From the NCBI RefSeq assembly GCF_005796205.1, contig NZ_VAHN01000001.1:434001-498000 (forward strand): a DNA stretch of 64,000 nt, given 5' to 3'. The notes beneath the pieces were generated by a model, which saw only the letters and a program-made list of their open reading frames with translations, was not told where the DNA came from and searched no databases. A program made the position numbers and the translations under genes. This DNA is from Pseudarthrobacter sp. NamE2. GTDB taxonomy: Bacteria; Actinomycetota; Actinomycetes; Actinomycetales; Micrococcaceae. Below, in pieces: positions 8,204-16,276 of the stretch; the first letter of the stretch is position 1, and every line of letters begins with the position of its first letter.

Positions 8204-9511
8204 ATGTGGTTCATGGGGCGTTGGAGCGAGGACAGGGTGGCCAGCGCCGCGCCCGATGCCGCATCCCTGGTTGCCGCCCGCAAGCTGGCCCGCCCGGGAC
8301 CCTGGTCCGGGACGGGCAGCAACGGCGACCTCGTTTGGGGGAAATGCCAAGGCAGCGGCAAGACCCCTTACCAGGTAAGCGTGGATACGGTAGCGCCGGC
8401 GTACCGGTGCTCGTGCCCCAGCCGGAAGTTTCCCTGCAAGCATGCACTGGCGCTGCTCCTCCTGTGGGCGCGGGGAGAGACGGCCGGGGAAGGTGCCGAA
8501 ACCGCCGCCTTCGCCAGCGAGTGGGCAGCCAAGCGGACGGAGCGGGCCGCTGCACGCACCGGCCGCCCCGACGCGCGCCCCGCGGATCCGGCAGCGCAGG
8601 CCAAGCGGCTGGCGGAGCGGACGGCACTGATGGACGCCGGCGTCGAGGATTTCGCCCGGTGGCTAACGGACTTGGTCAGGACCGGGCTCGCCCAGGTTCG
8701 CAACCAGCCCTATTCCTGGTGGGACGCCGTGGCCGCCCGGCTGGTTGACGCCCAACTGCCCGGCCTGGCAGAGCAGGTACGGGCCATGGCTTCGGATGTC
8801 CACGCCCGCACCGACTGGGCGGACCACCTCCTGCTGCACGCAGGCCGCTGGTGGGCCCTGACGAAAGCCTGGCCGCGGCGGGAACGGCTGACGCAGGACG
8901 AGCTGGCCGACCTTCGGGCGGCAGTCGGATGGCCCACACCCGCTGCGGACGTCCGCAACACCGAGGCATTGCCCGGCCCCTGGCTGGTACTCGGCGCGCA
9001 CCGCAGCGACGACGGCCGCCTCCAGCAGCAGCGGACGTGGCTGCAGGGGCCGGACGGGACTGTCGTCGTCGTCCTCGATTTCGCCGCCCGAGGTGAAGCT
9101 TTTGCCCTGCCACAACTGGCAGGGGCCGTACTGGACACAACGGTGGCCCGCTACCCCGGCTCGGCACCACGACGGGCCATGTTCACCAGCCCTGTGGCAC
9201 CCAAGGCAATGGCTCACGGGCTGGGCACGGGCGGCAGTATTGCCGGGGCTTTGGCAGCTGAGTCAGCCGCGGTTGCGGCCTCGCCGTGGCGTGGGCGCCA
9301 CCCTGTGCTCCTGGCCGGAGTCCGGATCGGCAGCACCGGCCAGGGCTGGTTGCAGGACAGCTCCGGCCAGGGGCTGCCGCTGGTTGACGCCCGCCTGGAC
9401 CACTTGCTGGCAGTGACAGGCGGACACGCCGTCGAGGTTTTCGGTGAACTCGAGGACGGCCGGCTCAGGCCGCTGTCCGTGGTGGTTGACGGGGCAGTGG
9501 TGGCCGCATGA
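8204..9511 (+). CDS. SWIM zinc-finger protein, first gene of AAA+/VWA operon
   Basis: A 435-residue protein whose N-terminal region contains the SWIM zinc-binding pattern CxC-x(6)-CxH (YRCSCPSRKFPCKHAL, about residues 68-83). SWIM domains bind DNA or proteins. The remainder is Ala/Arg-rich helical, with a C-terminal beta-rich part and no enzymatic motif that I recognise. The ATG at 8213 (MGRWSEDRV) is an alternative start. It overlaps the next gene by 4 bases (ATGA), and all five genes to 15487 follow without gaps, so this gene opens an operon whose products probably act together with the MoxR ATPase. Confidence 0.85.
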   Translation: MWFMGRWSEDRVASAAPDAASLVAARKLARPGPWSGTGSNGDLVWGKCQGSGKTPYQVSVDTVAPAYRCSCPSRKFPCKHALALLLLWARGETAGEGAETAAFASEWAAKRTERAAARTGRPDARPADPAAQAKRLAERTALMDAGVEDFARWLTDLVRTGLAQVRNQPYSWWDAVAARLVDAQLPGLAEQVRAMASDVHARTDWADHLLLHAGRWWALTKAWPRRERLTQDELADLRAAVGWPTPAADVRNTEALPGPWLVLGAHRSDDGRLQQQRTWLQGPDGTVVVVLDFAARGEAFALPQLAGAVLDTTVARYPGSAPRRAMFTSPVAPKAMAHGLGTGGSIAGALAAESAAVAASPWRGRHPVLLAGVRIGSTGQGWLQDSSGQGLPLVDARLDHLLAVTGGHAVEVFGELEDGRLRPLSVVVDGAVVAA

Positions 9512-10956
9512 CATGGCTGGCCGAACTGCGGGCCGCCGCGCTGGTGGGCACGGGCCGCCATCCGGTTCCCCAGCCGCCCCCGGAGCTCCATGTGCAGAGT
9601 CCCGACGGGATTTCGCCCGAGGAGTCGCTGCTGGGCCAGGCTGCCCTTGCTGATGTGGCCACACGTGCGGCCCGCAGGGCTGTCCCCGTGCAGGGCGGCC
9701 AACCATCGGCCGCGCCGCTGGACGATGCCCCGCCCGCCGCGGGCGACGCCGCCCGGCTCCTCGAGCTGCTCCTCACGCAACCTCCCGTCGGGTCCGAACT
9801 CCGGACCCGGCTGGTGGCCGACTGGCTGCGACTCGCAGCGGAATCCGAACGGCGGGTTCCGCACCGGCTGCTGCCCGCGTTGTTTACCCTGGCAGAGACC
9901 CAGCCCGCCGTGAGGGACCAGCTGGAACCGGCCATCGGAACCCGCGGCCGCTGGCTTCAGAAGCTCCAGCGGGCCCAGGTTACGGAGCCTCTCCCCGGTA
10001 CGGCCGGGGACAGGGAGGTGACCGGCGCCGATGCCCTGGAAAAGCTGACATTGCTGCGGCGCACCGACCCGGCCGCCGCCGTCGAACGCCTGGAAGCCGA
10101 GTGGGACAGCCTGGGCGCCCGCGACCGCGCACTGTTCCTGGGGGTCCTGGAAACCAATCTCGATGCCAGGGATGAGCCGCTCCTGGAGAAGTCCCTGGAT
10201 GACAAGGCCAGGACGGTGCGCGATGCAGCCGCTTCCCTCCTGGACCGGCTTCCCGGCAGCGCCCGCGCTGCCCGCATGGCTGCCCGGCTGCGGCCGCTGC
10301 TGAGCGTCAGGGGTGCGCTGCGGAGGCGCCTGGAGATTGAACTGCCGCCCGCTCCGGACGCAGCGGCGTTGCGCGACGGGATACCCCCTCCGCCGCCTGC
10401 CGGCGAACCGGACCGGCTGCGCCGGCTGGACACGATCATCCGCGGTGCACCGCTGGATGTCTGGACGACGGCGGCGGGCAGGGATCCGGCTTATACCCTC
10501 GCCCTGCTGGACGGGGAACCGCGGATCATCCAAGCAATCCTCGCCACCGCCGTACTGCGCGCCGACCGCGAATGGGCGCGTGCCCTGCTGGCGCTCCGGG
10601 CAGACGCGCGCCTCCTCTCCTGCCTGCCGGCGGAGGAGCAGGAGCGGTGGCTCGCGCAGCATCTGCGCGAGGGCAGCATCCAGCCGGTTGCGCTGGTTCC
10701 GCTGCTCCGCGGACTCCCCACGCCCTGGGGTCCCGACCTGGCCGGCGCCGTCCTCGAGCTCGTGGCCCGCAAGGAAGGCGGCTACGTTGCCGCCATCCTT
10801 GCCCCGGTCCTGCCCGCGGCACTGCCCGCCGAAGCCGCCGACGAGTGCCGCCGCCTGCTGGGCCGCTCCGACGACGACGCATCGCGTCGGCGCGTGCTGC
10901 GTGACGTCGTCCAGTACCACTCATTCCGACAATCACTGACGGAGGCCTTCCCATGA
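9508..10956 (+). CDS. DUF5691 family protein
   Basis: A 482-residue protein. The N-terminal MTWLAELRAAALVGTGRHP and the helical, HEAT-like Leu/Arg-rich body match the DUF5691 family as I know it, which regularly accompanies SWIM proteins and MoxR ATPases. No catalytic motif or membrane segment is seen. Start and stop both form 4-base overlaps with the neighbours, indicating strict translational coupling. Likely a scaffold or substrate adaptor of the operon; this is inference. Confidence 0.8.
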   Translation: MTWLAELRAAALVGTGRHPVPQPPPELHVQSPDGISPEESLLGQAALADVATRAARRAVPVQGGQPSAAPLDDAPPAAGDAARLLELLLTQPPVGSELRTRLVADWLRLAAESERRVPHRLLPALFTLAETQPAVRDQLEPAIGTRGRWLQKLQRAQVTEPLPGTAGDREVTGADALEKLTLLRRTDPAAAVERLEAEWDSLGARDRALFLGVLETNLDARDEPLLEKSLDDKARTVRDAAASLLDRLPGSARAARMAARLRPLLSVRGALRRRLEIELPPAPDAAALRDGIPPPPPAGEPDRLRRLDTIIRGAPLDVWTTAAGRDPAYTLALLDGEPRIIQAILATAVLRADREWARALLALRADARLLSCLPAEEQERWLAQHLREGSIQPVALVPLLRGLPTPWGPDLAGAVLELVARKEGGYVAAILAPVLPAALPAEAADECRRLLGRSDDDASRRRVLRDVVQYHSFRQSLTEAFP

Positions 10957-12059
10957 CCAATGCCCCGGCCCCGGCGGACATTGTCCGCGCCCACGCCGAG
11001 GACGCCTACGCCGCGGAACTCAACGCACTCGCCGGCGTGGACGACCGCCCGCGCCCGCCCAGCTGGCGGCTGTCACCCTGGGCGGTCACCACGTACGTCC
11101 TCGGCGGTACGTTGCCCAACGGTGTGGAGATCACCCCCAAGTACCTGGGGTCGCAGCGGCTTGTGGAGATCGCCGTGGCTTCGCTGGCCACGGACCGTGC
11201 CCTGCTGCTGCTGGGTGTACCCGGCACGGCCAAGACCTGGCTGGGCGAGCACCTCGCGGCAGCCATCTCGGGGTCGTCTTCCCTGGTGGTCCAGGGCACA
11301 GCGGGAACGCCGGAGGAAGCACTCCGGTACGGCTGGAACTACGCGCGCCTGCTCGCCGACGGCCCGTCCCGCGAAGCCCTGGTGCCGGGGCCGGTGATGC
11401 GGGCCATGGAAGCCGGCATCCTGGTCCGGGTGGAGGAACTGACCCGGATCCCCTCGGACGTGCAGGATTCCCTCATCACCATCCTCAGCGAGAAGACCCT
11501 CCCCGTCCCCGAACTCAACACCGAAATACAGGCACGGAAAGGCTTCAACGTCATTGCCACGGCCAACAACCGGGACAAGGGCGTCAATGACCTGTCATCG
11601 GCCCTGCGGCGCCGTTTCAACACGGTGGTGCTGCCGCTTCCGGACACCCTCGACCAGGAGGTGGACATCGTCACAGCCCGGGTCCGCGCCCTGGGTACCG
11701 CACTGGAACTGCCGGCCGGCCTGGCCGAACTGTCCGAGATCCGGCGGGTGGTCACGGTAATGCGCGAGCTGCGCGCCGGGGTGACGCAGGACCAGCGCAC
11801 CACCATCAAGTCGCCGTCGGCCACTTTGTCCACGGCGGAGGCCATATCGGTGATGACGAACGGGCTGTCCCTGGCCGCCCATTTCGGGGACGGTACCGTG
11901 CGTGCCCAGGATGTGGCCGCCAGCCTGGTGGGTGCGGTGGTCAAGGATCCGGTGCAGGACCGCGTGGTCTGGCAGGAATACCTGGAGACAGTTGTCCGGA
12001 ACCGTCCGGACTGGAAGGACCTCTACCGGGCCTGCCGCGACCTCGAAGCGTCCAACTGA
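10953..12059 (+). CDS. MoxR-family AAA+ ATPase
   Basis: A 368-residue AAA+ ATPase. Walker A is GVPGTAKTW (residues 88-96); sensor-1 and arginine-finger-like regions are NVIATANNRDKGVNDLSSALRRRF. The Walker B position reads GILVRVEELTRIP, in which the usual Asp-Glu is replaced by Glu-Glu or Val-Glu, a deviation worth noting. MoxR ATPases act as chaperones that remodel or activate partner proteins, typically with a von Willebrand A protein; the VWA partner here is the last gene of the operon (14303-15487). It overlaps the DUF5691 gene by 4 bases. Confidence 0.9.
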   Translation: MTNAPAPADIVRAHAEDAYAAELNALAGVDDRPRPPSWRLSPWAVTTYVLGGTLPNGVEITPKYLGSQRLVEIAVASLATDRALLLLGVPGTAKTWLGEHLAAAISGSSSLVVQGTAGTPEEALRYGWNYARLLADGPSREALVPGPVMRAMEAGILVRVEELTRIPSDVQDSLITILSEKTLPVPELNTEIQARKGFNVIATANNRDKGVNDLSSALRRRFNTVVLPLPDTLDQEVDIVTARVRALGTALELPAGLAELSEIRRVVTVMRELRAGVTQDQRTTIKSPSATLSTAEAISVMTNGLSLAAHFGDGTVRAQDVAASLVGAVVKDPVQDRVVWQEYLETVVRNRPDWKDLYRACRDLEASN

Positions 12060-12062
12060 CCG

Positions 12063-14306
12063 ATGGCCGAGGTGCACATCCTGGGGATCCGTCACCACGG
12101 TCCCGGCTCCGCCAGGTCGGTAGCCGAAGCCCTGGCGGAACTCCGGCCGGAGCTGGTCCTGGTGGAGGGCCCGCCGGAACTGGACACGGTCCTGCCACTG
12201 CTCGCCGACGTTGACATGGTGCCGCCGGTAGCAGGGCTGGTTTATGCGGTGGATGAGCCCCGGCTGGCCTCCTTCTACCCGCTGGCGGGCTTTTCACCGG
12301 AGTGGGTGGCCATCCGCTGGGCGCTGTCGATAGGCGCCGGGGTGCGGGCCATTGACCTGCCTGCAGCAAACACCTTTGCCATGCGCCGGACGGCGGCCAC
12401 CCCCGATGTCGCTGCCCCCGGGGCGTACCGGCCTGACGCGATCGGGATACTCGCGGACGCTGCCGGGTACAGCGACCCCGAGCGGTGGTGGGAAGACGCC
12501 GTCGAGCACCGGAAGGGCGGACCCCTGGACAGGTTCGCCGCCATCTCCGAAGCCATTGCGGAGATCCGGGCAACGGATTCCCGGCCGGCGGAACATCCCG
12601 ACGTCGTCGAAAACAACCTGCGGGAGGCTGCCATGCGGCGGCTCCTTAGGGCGGCCATGCGCGAAGGCCACGAAAATATCGCCGTGGTCTGCGGCGCCTA
12701 CCACGCTCCTGCACTGGTGCCGGCCGGTTTCCCCGCAGCCGCGGCGGACAGCAAGGTCCTCGCCGGGCTGCCCAAGGCCAAGGTCACCGCCACCTGGGTG
12801 CCGTGGACCTCCCACCGACTGAGCTTCCGCAGCGGCTATGGTGCCGGGGTTACCGCCCCAGGCTGGTACCAGCACCTCTTCGCCCATTGGATGGACCAGG
12901 ATCGCCCTGTCGACGTGGCAACCACCTGGCTGGTCCGGGTGGCGCACGCCCTGCGCAGGGAGCACCTGGACGCCTCCACAGCGTCAGTGGTGGAGGCAAG
13001 CAGGCTGGCCACGGCCCTCGCTGCCGTGCGGGGCCGGCCCAGCCCCGGCCTCGCCGAGCTCGACGACGCCGCGCAGGCCGTACTGTGTGACGGCTCGCCG
13101 CTGCCGCTCGCCGTCGTCCACCGGGAGCTCACGGTCGGCCAGGAAATCGGGAACGTCCCGGAGTCGGTGCCCACGCTCCCTTTGGCCGCCGATCTGGCCG
13201 CAGTCCTCCGCAGCCTCCGGTGGAAGCCCGGCGCCTTGGAGGAGGTGTTGGTCCTCGACCTGCGCAAGCCGGGCCAGCTGGCGCGGTCGGTGCTGCTGCA
13301 CCGCCTGCAGCTGCTGGGTGTTGACTGGGGTGTACCAACCGAAACCGGACGCACCACTGGCACCTTCAAGGAGGCCTGGACGCTTCAGTGGGACCCGGAA
13401 CTGAGCGTGGCATTGGTGGAAGCGAGCCGCTACGGGACCACCGTCGCTTCGGCAGCAGTTGCGGCCGCCGCGGAACAGGCCAGGGACGCCCAGAGCCTTG
13501 CCGGCCTCAGTGCGCTGCTGTCGCGGTGCCTGCTTGCAGACCTTCCGGACGGGATCAGCGCCGTCGTACCGGCACTGGCCGAACGGACGGCCCTGCAGCA
13601 GGACGTGGCGCCGCTGCTGGAAACCATCGCTCCCCTGGCCCGGACCTGCAGGTACGGCAACGTCCGCGGCGTGGACACTGCGGGGGTGCGGAGAATCCTC
13701 GACGCCACCGTAGTGCGCGCCTGCGTGGGCCTGCCCACCGCCTGCGCCGGGCTCGACGACGACGCTGCCGCCGCCATGCGCCGGGCCCTTGATGCAGCGA
13801 ACGACGGCCTGGCCCTCCTGCCGGACATGCCGCCCGGGGACTGGCGGCAGGCACTGGCCGCCGTGGCAGGATCGGACCGCATCCACGGTTCGGTGGCGGG
13901 GCGGGCCAGCCGGCTGCTGCTGGACGCGGGGGTGCTCGACGGCGGCGAAGTGGCCGCCAGGTTGAGCCGGCGCCTTTCGCTGGCCACGCCGGCGCCCGCT
14001 GCCGCAGCGTGGCTGGACGGCCTGCTGTCCGGCGACGCCGCCCTGCTGGTGTACGACCCCCACCTGCTGGCGATCGTCGACGGCTGGATCAGCGCGGTCG
14101 ACGAGGAGGTGTTCGACGACGTCCTGCCGCTCCTGCGCAGGACGTTCTCCGCCTTCAGCCGCCCGGAACGCCGGGAGATCGGCGAGCAGGTCAGCCGCAC
14201 CGGCAGCAGCGGGGCACCCACGGCACAGGAGGGTCTGGACTTCGCCGCGGCTGCCCCGGCGATTCGGACAATGGCGGGGTACCTGGGATGGGAGGCCCGA
14301 GCATGA
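12063..14306 (+). CDS. DUF5682 family protein (TraB/TIKI-like N-terminus)
   Basis: A 747-residue protein. The N-terminus (HILGIRHHGPGSARS, residues 5-19; LVLVEGPPELD, residues 33-41) and a later VVCGAYHAPALV (about residues 206-217) reproduce the His, Glu and Gly-x-x-His pattern seen in TraB/PrgY/TIKI-type metalloprotease-like proteins, so a hydrolase role is possible. The long C-terminal half is helical, without recognised motifs. It begins 3 bases after the MoxR gene and overlaps the VWA gene by 4 bases. Assignment to DUF5682 is from recalled family features, not a search. Confidence 0.82.
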   Translation: MAEVHILGIRHHGPGSARSVAEALAELRPELVLVEGPPELDTVLPLLADVDMVPPVAGLVYAVDEPRLASFYPLAGFSPEWVAIRWALSIGAGVRAIDLPAANTFAMRRTAATPDVAAPGAYRPDAIGILADAAGYSDPERWWEDAVEHRKGGPLDRFAAISEAIAEIRATDSRPAEHPDVVENNLREAAMRRLLRAAMREGHENIAVVCGAYHAPALVPAGFPAAAADSKVLAGLPKAKVTATWVPWTSHRLSFRSGYGAGVTAPGWYQHLFAHWMDQDRPVDVATTWLVRVAHALRREHLDASTASVVEASRLATALAAVRGRPSPGLAELDDAAQAVLCDGSPLPLAVVHRELTVGQEIGNVPESVPTLPLAADLAAVLRSLRWKPGALEEVLVLDLRKPGQLARSVLLHRLQLLGVDWGVPTETGRTTGTFKEAWTLQWDPELSVALVEASRYGTTVASAAVAAAAEQARDAQSLAGLSALLSRCLLADLPDGISAVVPALAERTALQQDVAPLLETIAPLARTCRYGNVRGVDTAGVRRILDATVVRACVGLPTACAGLDDDAAAAMRRALDAANDGLALLPDMPPGDWRQALAAVAGSDRIHGSVAGRASRLLLDAGVLDGGEVAARLSRRLSLATPAPAAAAWLDGLLSGDAALLVYDPHLLAIVDGWISAVDEEVFDDVLPLLRRTFSAFSRPERREIGEQVSRTGSSGAPTAQEGLDFAAAAPAIRTMAGYLGWEARA

Positions 14307-15487
14307 CCGATTCAGATTCCGCGCGCGGCAGGTTGAAGCGGTGGCGCCTGGTGCTCGGCGGGAACGACGCCGACGGGGTCTCCACGCCCGGCGGCGAGGC
14401 CGTGGTGCTTTCCGCGGACGACGCCCGCCGCGACCAGGCACTGCACGAACTGTACGAGGACCGGAAGGGCAGCCGCGGGGGCATGGGGGCCTCCAGCCCC
14501 CGGGTGGCGCGCTGGCTGGGTGACATCCGCAGCTATTTTCCGTCCTCGGTGGTCCAGGTGATGCAGGCTGATGCCATGGACCGGCTCGGCCTGAGGCAGC
14601 TGCTGCTGGAACCGGAGATGCTGCGCAGCGTGCAGCCCGACGTCGGACTGGTGGGCACGCTGCTCGGGCTGGGCCGGGTAATCCCCGAGCACTCCCGCGA
14701 AACGGCCCGCGCGGTGGTGCGGCAGGTGACGGCCCAGCTTGAAGAACGCCTGCGGGCACGCACCATCCAGGCCGTCACCGGGGCCTTGAACCGGTCGGCG
14801 CGGACCCGGCGGCCCCGGCACCGGGACATCGACTGGAACCGGACCATCGCGGCAAACCTTCGCCACTACCAGCCCGCCTACCGCACGGTGGTGCCGGAAC
14901 GCCTGGTGGGCCACGCCCGGCGAAGCACCGAGATCCAGCGCGAAATCATCCTCTGCATCGATCAGTCCGGGTCGATGGCCGAGTCCGTGGTGTATTCGAG
15001 CGTGTTCGGTGCGGTGCTCGGCTCACTGCGTTCCCTCCGCACCCGCATGGTGGTTTTCGACACGGAAGTAGTGGACCTTACGGAAGACCTGGACGACCCG
15101 GTGGACGTCCTGTTCGGCGTGCAGCTGGGCGGGGGCACCGACATCAACCGCGCCCTGGCGTACTGCCAGGGCCAGATCAGCCGGCCGGACGAGACCATCC
15201 TCGTGCTGGTCAGCGACCTGTACGAGGGCGGCATCGCGGAGGAGATGCTGCGGCGTGCGGCGGCCATCGTAGGATCAGGTGCCACCATGGTCGCGCTGCT
15301 GGCGCTGAGCGACAGCGGGCATCCGACCTTCGACGCCGGCCATGCGGCTGCGCTCGCCGGGATCGGGGTTCCGGCGTTCGCCTGCACTCCGGATCTGTTC
15401 CCGGAACTGATGGCTGCCGCGATCGAGCGGCGGGACGTCAGTGGTTGGGCGGCCGCGCACGGCATCCCCACGAATCATGAAAGCTAG
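14303..15487 (+). CDS. VWA domain protein, partner of MoxR ATPase
   Basis: A 394-residue protein, cytoplasmic (no membrane segment). The von Willebrand factor A domain lies in the C-terminal half. Its metal-ion-dependent adhesion site is EIILCIDQSGSMAES (about residues 215-229), followed by GGGTDINRAL and LVLVSDLYEGG. The N-terminal half is helical and Arg-rich and probably contacts DUF5682 or SWIM partners. The chosen ATG overlaps the DUF5682 stop by 4 bases. It is the last gene of the operon and is followed 4 bases later by a convergent gene. Confidence 0.88.
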   Translation: MTDSDSARGRLKRWRLVLGGNDADGVSTPGGEAVVLSADDARRDQALHELYEDRKGSRGGMGASSPRVARWLGDIRSYFPSSVVQVMQADAMDRLGLRQLLLEPEMLRSVQPDVGLVGTLLGLGRVIPEHSRETARAVVRQVTAQLEERLRARTIQAVTGALNRSARTRRPRHRDIDWNRTIAANLRHYQPAYRTVVPERLVGHARRSTEIQREIILCIDQSGSMAESVVYSSVFGAVLGSLRSLRTRMVVFDTEVVDLTEDLDDPVDVLFGVQLGGGTDINRALAYCQGQISRPDETILVLVSDLYEGGIAEEMLRRAAAIVGSGATMVALLALSDSGHPTFDAGHAAALAGIGVPAFACTPDLFPELMAAAIERRDVSGWAAAHGIPTNHES

Positions 15488-15491
15488 CCGG

Positions 15492-16127
15492 TCACGTCTG
15501 GCCGCTGCCCGGCGGGCCGGTAAGCACCGTCGGCACGTACTCCAGCAGCTGGAGCCGGCCGTCGAAGGTCCGGCTTTGCACCATCTCCAGCGCAACGTCC
15601 GGGTAGCCGTCGTAAATGCGCTCGCGGCCGGTACTGCCGGTGATTACCGGGAAGACAACCAGCCGGAACCGGTCCACCAGGCCCGCCACCAGCAGGGACC
15701 GGGACAGGCTCAGGCTGCCCAGGGTGCTCAACGGCCCGGTTCCGTTCCGTTTCATGTCCCGCACCGCCTCCACAGCGTCCCCGGGAACCAGCATCGAGTT
15801 GGGCCAGTCCAGGGGTGCCTGCAGCGTGGAGGAGAAGATGACTTTCGGAACGGCGGCAAGGCCGGTGAGGCTGGCGCCCTCCTCCTTTGAAAAGCCGGAG
15901 CGGTCCGCCGCTGCCTGCGCGGACAGGCCGTACATCAGCCGGTAGGTGTTGGCACCCATCAGGAAGGTGTAGTTCTTCTCCGCCTCCTGGTCCAGCCACT
16001 CCAGGTATTCCGGCCCCTCCAGCCCCCACCAGCCGGGCCATCCCTCAGCGGAGGCATACCCGTCCAAGGAGATGATCAGGTCCACCATCAGGGTTGCTGG
16101 TGACGTTTCCGCAGGTGTGGCGCCCAT
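15492..16127 (-). CDS. RibD C-terminal / dihydrofolate-reductase-like protein
   Basis: A 211-residue NADPH-dependent reductase-fold protein. It shows MVDLIISLDGYAS at the start, TFLMGANTYRLM, a Ser/Leu-rich central GPLSTLGSLSLSRSLL and a C-terminal RLVVFPVITGSTG, the normal layout of the RibD C-terminal family, which is abundant in actinobacteria as stand-alone genes. Substrate unknown. ATG 16127 is preceded by GAGGAG at good spacing. Convergent with the VWA gene. Confidence 0.88.
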   Translation of the reverse strand: MGATPAETSPATLMVDLIISLDGYASAEGWPGWWGLEGPEYLEWLDQEAEKNYTFLMGANTYRLMYGLSAQAAADRSGFSKEEGASLTGLAAVPKVIFSSTLQAPLDWPNSMLVPGDAVEAVRDMKRNGTGPLSTLGSLSLSRSLLVAGLVDRFRLVVFPVITGSTGRERIYDGYPDVALEMVQSRTFDGRLQLLEYVPTVLTGPPGSGQT

Positions 16128-16276
16128 GGCCGGCTCCTCGAACTGATCGGCGTGGATGTGCCGGCAATGCTATGCCCGGACCGGGCCGGCTTCAAGGGTC
16201 CTCCCCTTTCATCAGCCCTGCCTGAGGCGTAGCGTCTATTCCGCCGGGAACGGTCGCAGCCGTCAAAGGAGCGGAC

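Noticed and set aside
6865..8361. Extension of the exonuclease frame to an 811-codon ORF
   Set aside because: The upstream part lies over the MFS transporter in another frame and has an Arg/Gly-rich shadow composition; the ATG at 6864 has a proper ribosome binding site.
9214..10920. 568-codon minus-strand ORF opposite the SWIM/DUF5691 genes
   Set aside because: Runs across the junction of two coupled plus-strand genes and has low-complexity composition; no ribosome binding site.
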